Source: Marinibacterium sp.
GTDB lineage: Bacteria; Pseudomonadota; Alphaproteobacteria; Rhodobacterales; Rhodobacteraceae
Direction of reading: 5' to 3'
Assembly (NCBI GenBank): GCA_017643305.1
Contig: JAEPNQ010000007.1
Span: forward strand, 1-64,000
Length of the DNA: 64,000 nt
The translations under genes and the position numbers were made by a program. The notes under the pieces were generated by a model. That model made no database searches and was not told the origin of the DNA. It worked only from the letters and a program-made list of their open reading frames with translations. Below are positions 26,798 to 34,684 of the stretch, in pieces. Positions within the stretch are counted from its first letter, which is position 1; each line of letters opens with the position of its first letter.

Positions 26798-27195
26798 TTG
26801 AAAAAGTCCGCAGTTCTGCTCACCGGGCATTTCCCGATGCAGCATCGCCGCGCCAGCCTGCCCTGGCTGTGGCATCACCTGCAGGCGCAGGGGTGGCACG
26901 TGACCATGGTCACGATCGGCTACAGTTGGCTCAGCCGGTTGCTGGGCGACCGGCGCATGGAGGGTGTTCAGCCCGTGCTGGATGTCGGCCTCACTGTGCA
27001 CTCGCCACGGCTGTCGTCAGTTTTCGGCTATGCGCCGATCCACCCGGTCTCGACCCGATCGCCGACATTGGACGCGCTATTGGAACCGGTTCATCACCTG
27101 CACCAGCGGTACTGGCAGCCCCGTCTGGCACCGCTGCTGGCCCGCGCCGATCTGGTCGTACTGGAAAGCGGGGCGCCGGTTCTGCTGGCTCCAGA
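26798..27195 (+). pseudogene. Truncated glycosyltransferase, GumK-like N-terminal half
   Basis: About 130 residues of a GumK-type (GT70) sugar transferase: KKSAVLLTGHFPMQHRRASL, VTMVTIGYSWLSRLLGDRR, and LLARADLVVLESGAPVLL. Family members are about 370-400 residues, so the acceptor/donor-binding C-terminal half is missing. Beyond roughly 27190 the frame runs into the antisense of an acyltransferase fragment and ends at 27253 as unrelated sequence. It was probably part of an exopolysaccharide locus and was cut by the same deletion that truncated its neighbour. Start at 26798 is TTG; the region upstream has no better codon. Confidence 0.6.
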
Positions 27196-27496
27196 TGTCC
27201 TTGGCTGCACCCGGCACCACCAGCAGGATGCACAGCATCAGCGTGATGAATAGCCAATATAGCGGCACAACCCGCCGGAACCGGCGACGCAGGAAGGTGC
27301 GGACACCACCGGGCGTGCCATGCAGGTCGCGGCTGACCAATACGATAATGAACCCGGAGATGACGAAGAAAATGTCCACCCCCCGCGTCCATGGCAGGCC
27401 GCGCAGGGGTATATCGAAACCAAAGTAATGCTCCGCCTCCGCCAGCACATGGCCGATCAGCACCATGCTGGCGGCCAGCGCACGCAGATATTGCAC
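27190..27496 (-). pseudogene. Truncated acyltransferase 3 family protein
   Basis: An N-terminal fragment of a membrane O-acyltransferase used to acetylate surface polysaccharides. VQYLRALAASMVLIGHVLAE is the first helix with the catalytic-type His, followed by GVDIFFVISGFIIVLVSRDL and FRRVVPLYWLFITLMLCILL. After VVPGAAKDIW the frame enters the antisense of the glycosyltransferase fragment (junction near 27190). Family length is 330-380 residues, so more than half is missing. The natural N-terminus KLVGVQYLRA continues upstream of the GTG at 27496 without a start codon, another sign of decay. Confidence 0.65.
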
Positions 27497-27574
27497 GCCA
27501 ACCAGCTTGGCAGGAGGAAAAGAACCGCGCGGTGAATGAGAGTGTAAGTCTATCCGCGCCCCCTTCCCCGCCTG

Positions 27575-28606
27575 TCAGGCCACCGCGTCGCCGGGTTGGG
27601 CGTTCAGGTAATAGGCGCGGTACCAGTCGATGAACCGTGCGACACCCGTGGCAACATCCGTATCCGGCTGGAACCCGGTCAGTTGTTTCAGCAGGGTCGC
27701 GTCCGCCCACGTGGCCGGGACATCGCCTGGCTGCATGGGCATCATGTTGCGATGCACCGGAACCCCCGTAGCCGTTTCCATCGCCTCGATGAAATCCAAC
27801 AGCTCCACTGGTTGCGAATTGCCAATATTGACCACTCGGAACGGGGCAACCGGCGAAAGACTGTCGCCCTCGGCCACCTCACCCTTGGGTCGTTCCGGCA
27901 CGGCATCCATCAGGCGGCGAATGGCTTCGACCAGGTCATCGATATAGGTGAAATCGCGGCGCATGTTGCCTTGGTTGTAGAAATCGATCGGCTCACCCGC
28001 GAAAATCGCACGGGCAAATTTGATCGGAGCCATATCCGGACGGCCCCAGGGACCGTACACAGTGAAAAACCGGAACATGGTGACCGGCAGATCGAACAGG
28101 TGCGCGTAGGAATGCGCCATTGCTTCCGTCGCCTTTTTACTGGCGGCGTAAAACGACATCTGGTGATCTGCGCGGTCAGTTTCGCGGTAGGGCATATGCC
28201 TGTTGGCACCATAGGCAGAACTGGTCGAGGCCAGCAGCAGATGTCGGGGCGGAACTGCACGCGCGGCTTCAAGTATCTCGAAGGTACCGTTGATATTACC
28301 TTCGAGGTAAGACCGCGGATTTTCGATGGAATAACGCACACCCGCCTGCGCAGCGAGATGGATGATAGCCGTGGGTTTATGTGTCTCGAACAGTTCCCGC
28401 AGCAGGCCAGGTGTTTCGACGTGACCCACCACTTCGACAAAGCCGGAATGCTGTTTTTAGCGGTCGATGCGGGCCTGTTTCAGCGCGACATCATAATAGT
28501 CGGTCATCGCATCCAGCGCAACAACGCGCATGCCTTCGGCTAGCAGCCGTTCTGCCACGTGATACCCGATGAACCCGGCAGAGCCGGTGACCAATACCGT
28601 TGCCAT
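27575..28606 (-). pseudogene. NAD-dependent nucleotide-sugar epimerase broken by one in-frame TAA
   Basis: Related to UDP-glucuronate 4-epimerases of capsule synthesis. ATG at 28606 follows AAGGAGAA. Residues [20 protein letters not shown] carry the Rossmann GxxGxxG. After 49 residues the frame meets TAA at 28457-28459 and then continues in the same frame with HSGFVEVVGHVETPGLLREL, ASTSSAYGANRHMPYRETDR, the catalytic YAASK and FRFFTVYGPWGRPDMAP, to a normal C-terminus. Total 343 codons match the family's length. One base change therefore disrupts an otherwise intact gene. An internal GTG at 28432 would lose the NAD-binding start. Confidence 0.8.
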
Positions 28607-28929
28607 GGACGGTTCTCCTTTGCCGATACGGGGCGCTGACCCAGTCGCGCGCCCGGTGGGCACCAGCCACAGCTTTCCCTGCCTGCGCGCGCTTTTCCTC
28701 CTCATATCACAGCGTTGTCCCGAATTGGCAAATCGAAGGCCGGCTCGGTCTTGGCGAACCCTGCCAAGAGTTAATGGGCGGAAGGGTGAAGAAATGGTTA
28801 ACGCGTCAGGCGGCGTTTTGATCGACAGCCAATACACCCTGCAACGCAACACCCCGCGCGCGGTTGGGTGAGCCGATCTCAACTATCTGAACCGAGTTTG
28901 CCAGCCAACTGGAATGGAAAGGAAAACCC
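28607..28929. promoter_or_regulatory. Divergent intergenic region, epimerase / GTA spike genes
   Basis: About 320 bases separating the minus-strand epimerase pseudogene from the plus-strand spike operon. It holds two TTAA words (about 28772 and 28798), as CtrA half-sites would, but not at the consensus 7-base spacing. No gene seen. It presumably contains the spike promoter. Confidence 0.3.
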
Positions 28930-29199
28930 ATGCCCATTACCGATTTCTTCGAAAGCCTGACCTCCGGTCTGAACGGCCCTGCCACCGGTGGGTTCGACAT
29001 TACCCCGAATGACGGGACAGACCTGACCACCATGCCGCGCGCCCTGATGGTCGGCGGGGCCGGTGATGTTGCCGTGATCTGCAAGGATGGCAGCAGCATC
29101 ACTCTGCCTGCGCTTGCGCCCGGCGCGATCTATCCGGTCCGTGTTGCGCGTGTTCTGGCCACGGGAACCACGGCAACGGACATCAAGGGCCTGTACTGA
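28930..29199 (+). CDS. ghsA: Gene-transfer-agent head-spike base protein (RCAP_Rcc01079 family)
   Basis: An 89-residue protein of the head-spike base family known from the Rhodobacter capsulatus gene transfer agent (rcc01079, GhsA). The family signature is the run of ITPNDGTDLTTMPRALMVGG, AGDVAVICKDGSSITLPALA and YPVRVARVLATGTTATDIKG ending in LY. ATG at 28930 follows AAAGGAAAACCC. Its stop overlaps the ATG of the fibre gene, as in the ghsA-ghsB pair. In R. capsulatus these spikes promote binding of GTA particles to capsulated recipient cells. No other phage structural genes lie here, as expected for this dispersed locus. Confidence 0.85.
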   Translation: MPITDFFESLTSGLNGPATGGFDITPNDGTDLTTMPRALMVGGAGDVAVICKDGSSITLPALAPGAIYPVRVARVLATGTTATDIKGLY

Positions 29200-30554
29200 T
29201 GCTGGGGCTTTCGATGGGCATGATCCCACCAGCCCCGACAGAACGGCCCATGCCATTGCCCGCCGGGTTCAACTGGGACTCGGGTCGCTTCCCGCTGGCG
29301 ATCACCAAATCCGGTGCGGGATACCGATGGGATGTTGACCCACGATCTCTGGTCGATCCACTGATCTGGAGCGGCCCGGCCTACCACGTGGACGGAGACA
29401 CTGGAGACGACGCCAATTCGGGACTTGGCGCAACAGACGGCGATTTCAGCGCAGCAAAGCGGACGATCTGGGCCGCATTTGTAGCGGGCAACGCAACGAA
29501 CGCCCCCTATCGCGTGCTGGTCAAGCCGGGGCGTTTCACTAATTCCAGCTTCACCCGGAACGGGCAGGAGGAACCATCCCAGCCTCTGGCAATTGTGGGC
29601 TGGGGTGGCGCGATGCACTACCGCACTGGCCCGTTCAAACAGACGTGGGCCGATGCGGGCGGGACGTGGACGACCTCGCAAAGCTCCGTCAAGCGCGTGC
29701 TGCGAACGGATGTGTTAACGGATCAGGGACTATACACCGATCTGGCCGAAGTCACAGACCCGGCCACCTGCGCGGCAACCCCCAACAGCTGGTACAATGA
29801 CAGCGGCACAATCCATGTGAACATCGGCACCGCACCGGGCAACGAAGACATCGCCCTGATCCGGTCCTTCCACGGGGCACGATTCATGTCGCATGTGCAT
29901 GACCTCTATCTCTAAAACATCCATTGCGAAGGCGGCATTTCCGGCGCGCTGCATCTGGATCCTGCAGCGAACCGCAACGTCGTGGCGGTAGATTGTTCCT
30001 TCCGCTACTCCGCCCCCTCCAATACGGCCAGCCCGTTGGATGCGGTTCAGATGCGGCGCACCAACGGGCTGGTGGCGTTCTTTCGGTGCGATGCCTCTGG
30101 CGGTGCAGAAGATGGCTGGTCTTTCCACGAAGATGCACATGCCGGCATGCATGTGATCCTTCAGGACTGCAGCGGTTACGGGAATGGCGGTGTCTATGCA
30201 GCGGCAATGTCGTGCAATGCGGTCTCGGCCCATGACGCAACGCGACTGATCGACCTGTCCGGCGACTATGGATGGTCCACCAACGGCACCGATATACACT
30301 GCGTGGAAAACTCCCACAGCTGGTTTGCCGGGACCCAGGCCACGGCCCGCGACAGCGATGGCACCTCGGTGGCGTTCAAATGTTCCAACGACGGCCAGAT
30401 GTGGTTGCAGGACACCCGCGCCGACGCGGCGGGGGCGGCCGCGAACTATGCCCTGGAGGTGAACGGGGCCGGGGCGGGCGCCCATACAAGGAATCATGTG
30501 GCCATTGCAGGCGAAACTGCCACCTCGGTTGGTGGCAGCGTGGTTTCGTTCTGA
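29199..30554 (+). pseudogene. ghsB: GTA head-spike fibre-like gene with one in-frame TAA
   Basis: The second gene of the spike pair. The first 238 codons end at TAA 29913-29915, immediately after HVHDLYL. The same frame then continues NIHCEGGISGALHLDPAANR and VVAVDCSFRYSAPSNTASP for another 212 residues to the natural stop at 30552-30554, making 451 residues in all. The second part looks like a beta-helix (repeated short strands such as GMHVILQDCSGYGNGGVYAA). The N-terminal part contains YHVDGDTGDDANSGLG, a common start of beta-helix fibres. Either the gene is inactivated by one nonsense change or the codon is read through. Identification as GhsB rests mainly on the ghsA neighbour. Confidence 0.7.
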
Positions 30555-30566
30555 GCGGAGGACCGC

Positions 30567-31349
30567 TCAGAGCACCCAGTTGGCCTTGCGCTTGTCGAAG
30601 AAGGCGGCAATCCCTTCGCCGCCTTCTTCACTGTCCCACCGCTTGCCCAGTTCGGCGGCGGTGTAATCCATCACAGCATCGTCTACCTGCGGACCAAGGA
30701 ACTGAACCAGCTTCTTGGAAGCCGCTACAGCGCCCGGCGCACAGTTGAGGTACGGCACTACCTCAGCCTCAACCGCACCAGCCAGATCATCGGCCGGAAC
30801 CGCGCGCGCCAGCAGGCCCAGCGCGATGGCTTCCTGCGCGTCGAATATGCGCGACGACATAAACACGCGCCGCGCCCGGGCTTCGCCCATGCGAGCCACC
30901 ACGTAAGGTCCGATATTGGCCGGGATCAAACCCAGCCGGGTTTCGGTGAAGCCAAATTTTGCGGTCTCGATCCCGACCGCCACATCACAGACTGACATCA
31001 GCCCCAGCCCGCCCCCAAAGGCATTGCCCTGCACCGCACCGATCAATGGTTTCGGCAACTGGTTCAATGCGTACAGCATTGTGGCCAGCTTCATCGATTC
31101 CGCCACGCGGGCCTCGGGCTCAGCCTCCCGCTGCGCCTGCATCCACGCCAGATCACCCCCCGCGCAAAAACTTTTGCCCGCCCCTGTCAAGATCACCGCG
31201 CGCACGCTGTCATCCGCGCTCAGAGCGCCGGTGACATGCTCCAGATCGGCCAGCATTTGGGCCGACATGGCATTGTGCTTTTCTGGACGGTTCAGGGTCA
31301 GCGTGGCAATGCCAAGGGCGTCTTTTGCGAGCGTCAGTGTCTCGTACAT
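30567..31349 (-). CDS. Enoyl-CoA hydratase/isomerase (crotonase) family protein
   Basis: A 260-residue crotonase-fold enzyme. The oxyanion-hole segments are GAGKSFCAGGDLAWMQ and GNAFGGGLGLMSVCDVAVG. The catalytic Glu of ETRLGLIPANIGPYVVARMG is present. ATG at 31349 follows GGAGGACCGACC. The SFCAGGDLxWMQ form is usual in methylglutaconyl-CoA hydratases (leucine catabolism) and related enzymes. No leucine-degradation neighbours are visible, so the substrate is left open. Confidence 0.88.
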   Translation of the reverse strand: MYETLTLAKDALGIATLTLNRPEKHNAMSAQMLADLEHVTGALSADDSVRAVILTGAGKSFCAGGDLAWMQAQREAEPEARVAESMKLATMLYALNQLPKPLIGAVQGNAFGGGLGLMSVCDVAVGIETAKFGFTETRLGLIPANIGPYVVARMGEARARRVFMSSRIFDAQEAIALGLLARAVPADDLAGAVEAEVVPYLNCAPGAVAASKKLVQFLGPQVDDAVMDYTAAELGKRWDSEEGGEGIAAFFDKRKANWVL

Positions 31350-31522
31350 GGTCGGTCCTCCAAAATGGCTTGCAGCGGTGTAGCCCCGAACCGAAGGGGA
31401 GGAAAACCCCGAACCGGCACGACACCAGCGCCTGGCCCCCGTTTGCAGCAGGAACCAGTCAATTCGGTTGCAACTTGCGCCATGCCTCGGCAGCATTCCC
31501 GCTGCAGGAGGAAACAAAGACT

Positions 31523-33184
31523 ATGTCAAAGCAAAAGAACATCCTGTTCATCATGTTCGACCAGTTGCGGTGGGATTATCTGAGTTGCACCGGCCACCCA
31601 CATCTGCACACACCGAACATCGACGCGCTGGCCACAGATGGTGTGCGGTTCAGCCGGACCTATGTGCAGGCTCCGGTCTGTGGAGCCAGCCGGATGAGCT
31701 TTTACACTGGGCGCTATGTGCATTCTCACGGGTCGACCTGGAACCGTGTGCCCCTGAAAGTTGGCGAACACACAATGGGCGACCATCTGCGCGCCGCCGG
31801 CATGGATTGCTGGCTAATCGGTAAGACACACATGGTTGCCGACGAAGAAGGCATGGAACGGCTGGGCGTGCCCCGTAACAGCATCATCGGGGTGCGAACC
31901 GAGCAATGCGGCTTCGACATCTGGGAACGCGACGATGGCATGCGGCCCGAAGGCGCGGCCGGCCTCTATGACGAACATGGCGCAGAAAAGTACAATGATT
32001 GGCTGCGCGCCAAGGGGTACGAGGGCGACAATCCCTGGCATGACTTTGCCAATTCGACCCGCGACACGGACGGCAATGTGGGCTCCGGCTGGTTCCTGAA
32101 AAATGCCCGCCAACCCGCCCATATCGCCGAAGAAGACAGCGAAACGCCCTATATGACGACCCGCGTCATGGAGTTCATTTCCCAGGCCGGGGACACGCCA
32201 TGGTGCTGTCACCTGAGCTATATCAAGCCGCACTGGCCCTATATTGCACCGCCGCCCTACAACGATATGTATGGGGCGGATGATGTGATCCCGGTGGTGC
32301 GCTCCGATGCGGAATGGGATGACATGCACCCAGTCTATCGCGCCTATGCGGAAAATCCGGTCGGGCGCAGCTTTGCCCGCGATCACGTGCGCGATGAGGT
32401 GGTCCCCTCCTACATGGGGCTGATCAAGCAGTGCGACGATCAGATGGGGCGGCTCTTTGCCTGGCTCAAGGAAAACGGGCATTGGGACAACACTATGATC
32501 GTGCTGACCTCAGACCATGGTGATTATCTGGGCGATCACTGGCTGGGCGAAAAAGACCTGTTTCACGACTGTTCCGTCAAGGTGCCTTTGATCATCCGCG
32601 ATCCTTCGTCCGAGGCGGACAGCACACGCGGTACGGTCTGTGACGCGCTGGTCGAGGCGATCGACCTAGCCCCAACATTTCTGGATGTGGCAGGCGGCGC
32701 GCCGTGTCCGCATATCCTGGAAGGTCGGTCGCTGATGCCTTGGCTGCGGGGCGACAAGGTCGAGGGCTGGCGCGACTACGCGATTAGCGAAAGCGAATAT
32801 GGCGTGCATCCCGGCGTCAAAGGCTTTGCACAGGATGTGGAGGATCCGCGCCAGTTCATGGTTTGCACGGACCGGTGGAAATTTGTCCATGCGGAAGGGT
32901 TCCGGCCCATGCTGTTCGATCTGGAGGCCGACCCGGATGAATTGAACGATCTAGGCAACGATCCGGATCATGCCGAGATCCGGGCCGGGCTGTTCGGGCA
33001 CCTCAACGACTGGGCCCGCCGTCTGAGCCAGCGCACGACGATGAGCCCGGAACAGGTGGATGTGGAGCGGGACCGGTCCAGCCTAAAGGGTGTGCTGATC
33101 GGAGCGTGGGATGAAAACGACGCAGCAGAGTTCATGACGAAAGGCTACATGCCCAAACCTGCGCCGAAAGGACCAACAAACTAG
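31523..33184 (+). CDS. Sulfatase-like hydrolase (alkaline phosphatase superfamily)
   Basis: A 553-residue hydrolase of the sulfatase / phosphonate-monoester hydrolase group. ILFIMFDQLRWDYLSCTGHP gives the first metal Asp. APVCGASRMSFYTGRY is the C-x-x-x-R site in which Cys would be converted to formylglycine. IVLTSDHGDYLGDHWLGEKD supplies the second Asp-His metal pair. The core CGASR differs from the usual CxPSR, so maturation by the normal formylglycine enzyme is uncertain. ATG at 31523 follows CAGGAGG. There is no signal peptide, which favours a cytoplasmic role on an imported sulfate, phosphate or phosphonate ester. Substrate unknown. Confidence 0.87.
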   Translation: MSKQKNILFIMFDQLRWDYLSCTGHPHLHTPNIDALATDGVRFSRTYVQAPVCGASRMSFYTGRYVHSHGSTWNRVPLKVGEHTMGDHLRAAGMDCWLIGKTHMVADEEGMERLGVPRNSIIGVRTEQCGFDIWERDDGMRPEGAAGLYDEHGAEKYNDWLRAKGYEGDNPWHDFANSTRDTDGNVGSGWFLKNARQPAHIAEEDSETPYMTTRVMEFISQAGDTPWCCHLSYIKPHWPYIAPPPYNDMYGADDVIPVVRSDAEWDDMHPVYRAYAENPVGRSFARDHVRDEVVPSYMGLIKQCDDQMGRLFAWLKENGHWDNTMIVLTSDHGDYLGDHWLGEKDLFHDCSVKVPLIIRDPSSEADSTRGTVCDALVEAIDLAPTFLDVAGGAPCPHILEGRSLMPWLRGDKVEGWRDYAISESEYGVHPGVKGFAQDVEDPRQFMVCTDRWKFVHAEGFRPMLFDLEADPDELNDLGNDPDHAEIRAGLFGHLNDWARRLSQRTTMSPEQVDVERDRSSLKGVLIGAWDENDAAEFMTKGYMPKPAPKGPTN

Positions 33185-33226
33185 ACCCAATAAGGTTTCG
33201 TGCGCGGAACGTGTAACGTGTTGCCT

Positions 33227-33286
33227 GTAAGCAGCAGAGCCAAGCCATTTCGAAATGGCTTGGGCAGCAGTGCCGAGGCTGCTTAC
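33227..33286. terminator. Nested palindrome between convergent genes
   Basis: A perfect 24-base palindrome lies at 33240-33263 (CCAAGCCATTTC joined to its complement GAAATGGCTTGG). It is nested inside a 9-base inverted repeat, GTAAGCAGC (33227-33235) and GCTGCTTAC (33278-33286). It sits between the convergent sulfatase and Tm-1-like genes. A bidirectional terminator is likely, although T tracts are absent. A protein-binding dyad is also possible. Confidence 0.55.
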
Positions 33287-33317
33287 GCCGCCGTGCAAGG
33301 CGCGTTGGCGGACCAGT

Positions 33318-34550
33318 TCAGTCTACTTTGACCGTTCCGTCGGCCACCCAGCCATCCAGGATGGCCAGCACGGCGTCGGCAAAACCCTGGTCGTTGATGT
33401 GGCAGTCCACTTCAGTCAGTTCCAAGGGCGGCCGGACGGTTTTGCGGAATTCGTCCAGCATCTCGTCCAGTGCGTCAGGGTCATGCGCGGGGCCGCCTGG
33501 ACGATCCCATTCCTCGATCCCCTGAGTGCTGAGCACCACATGCACCGGCGCCGTAGCTGGTTCCAATCGGGCCAGGATATCTTGAACCAGGTCGCGCCGT
33601 TCCGGGCCGGTCAAGGCAGACGATTTGATCAGCCGGTTATGCGCATGGAAAGGCCGGTCACGGTAACGTTCGGGGATCTCCTGCCACCCGGCCAGATCGA
33701 CCAAGTCGATGCAGCCCGGCGCCACCATTTGGGGAACCCCGGCAAGCCCCGCCGCTGTCAGCCGGTCGGGTCCGGAATTAACCACCGATCCAATCATCAG
33801 ATTGCCGACCTCGGGCAACGCGAAATCCATTACAGCGGCGAAACAGCCCTGCGTGGCCAGTTTTTCAAACGCCATGCCGCCCATGCCCGTGGCATGAAAC
33901 ACGGCCACTTCGAATCCGCGCGCCTCCAGAGGCTCTTTCAGCAGTTTCATGTAACGCAGGCAGGACGATCCAAGGCTGGTCATCCCGATCACCGGGCGCT
34001 CGCGTTTGGGCGGCTCCGCCGCCTGCGCCGCCCCCAGCACAGCCCCCGCCGCCTGGCTGAGCGAGGATTTACAGACCGAGTTTAGCCCGTATAGCCCACC
34101 TGCCCAGAGGATCATCTGGATGTCAGGCGACAGGCGGTCTGCGGGGATCAGCGGGGAAAAGGACACGGTAGAGACCACGAATTTCGGCACCCCGATCGGC
34201 AAGGCCTGCGCACAATCCAGCGCCAGGTCGGTGCCCATTGTGCCGCCCAGCGCGATCATCCCGTCGATCTTACCGTTTGCATGCAACTCTGCCGTCAGGG
34301 TAGCGGCACCTGTGGCCATGATCTGCATTGCTGTGTTTTCATCACCCGACTCGATAGCCGCCTGGATGGAGCTGCCCGCCGCTTCCGCCACGGCGTGTTT
34401 GGAAATGTCAGTAGGATCGGCGGGATCACCCAGAACGCTAACATCCATGCTGACCGTTTGCCCACCCAGAGCTGCGATCTTGCCGGTCAGATAACTGAGT
34501 TCATCATCCTTGGTGTCATAGGTACCGATAACCAGAATGGTTTTTGTCAT
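33318..34550 (-). CDS. Tm-1-like ATP-binding domain protein (UPF0261)
   Basis: A 410-residue protein of the UPF0261/Tm-1 family. The plant Tm-1 relative binds a viral replicase, but the bacterial role is unknown. The N-terminus TKTILVIGTYDTKDDELSYL and the segments GMIALGGTMGTDLALDCAQA, VFHATGMGGMAFEKLATQG and LSTQGIEEWDRPGGP are typical. Family members often sit with a TIM-barrel 'phosphoenolpyruvate hydrolase-like' gene. That partner is not present here. Convergent with the sulfatase-like gene. Confidence 0.88.
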   Translation of the reverse strand: MTKTILVIGTYDTKDDELSYLTGKIAALGGQTVSMDVSVLGDPADPTDISKHAVAEAAGSSIQAAIESGDENTAMQIMATGAATLTAELHANGKIDGMIALGGTMGTDLALDCAQALPIGVPKFVVSTVSFSPLIPADRLSPDIQMILWAGGLYGLNSVCKSSLSQAAGAVLGAAQAAEPPKRERPVIGMTSLGSSCLRYMKLLKEPLEARGFEVAVFHATGMGGMAFEKLATQGCFAAVMDFALPEVGNLMIGSVVNSGPDRLTAAGLAGVPQMVAPGCIDLVDLAGWQEIPERYRDRPFHAHNRLIKSSALTGPERRDLVQDILARLEPATAPVHVVLSTQGIEEWDRPGGPAHDPDALDEMLDEFRKTVRPPLELTEVDCHINDQGFADAVLAILDGWVADGTVKVD

Positions 34551-34634
34551 GTCTGTTCCCCGTTCTGTCGCCTTTCACCGGGGTAGCGCGGGATCACCTA
34601 CTTTGCACGCGGAAAGAGCCAGGTCACCAGAGAG

Positions 34635-34659
34635 AAAACGCGCGCCCCGATGGCGCGCG
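34635..34659 (-). terminator. Rho-independent terminator of the fibre gene
   Basis: On the minus strand CGCGCGCC pairs with GGCGCGCG across a 5-base loop and is followed by TTTTCTCTC. The T run corresponds to the plus-strand AAAA at 34635-34638. It lies 26 nt past the stop of the beta-helix fibre gene. Confidence 0.8.
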
Positions 34660-34684
34660 CCCCTTCTGTCGTAGTAAACCGGGA

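Noticed and set aside
28770..28800. CtrA binding site upstream of the GTA spike gene
   Set aside because: Two TTAA words are present, but their spacing is about 25 bases rather than the 7 of the consensus.
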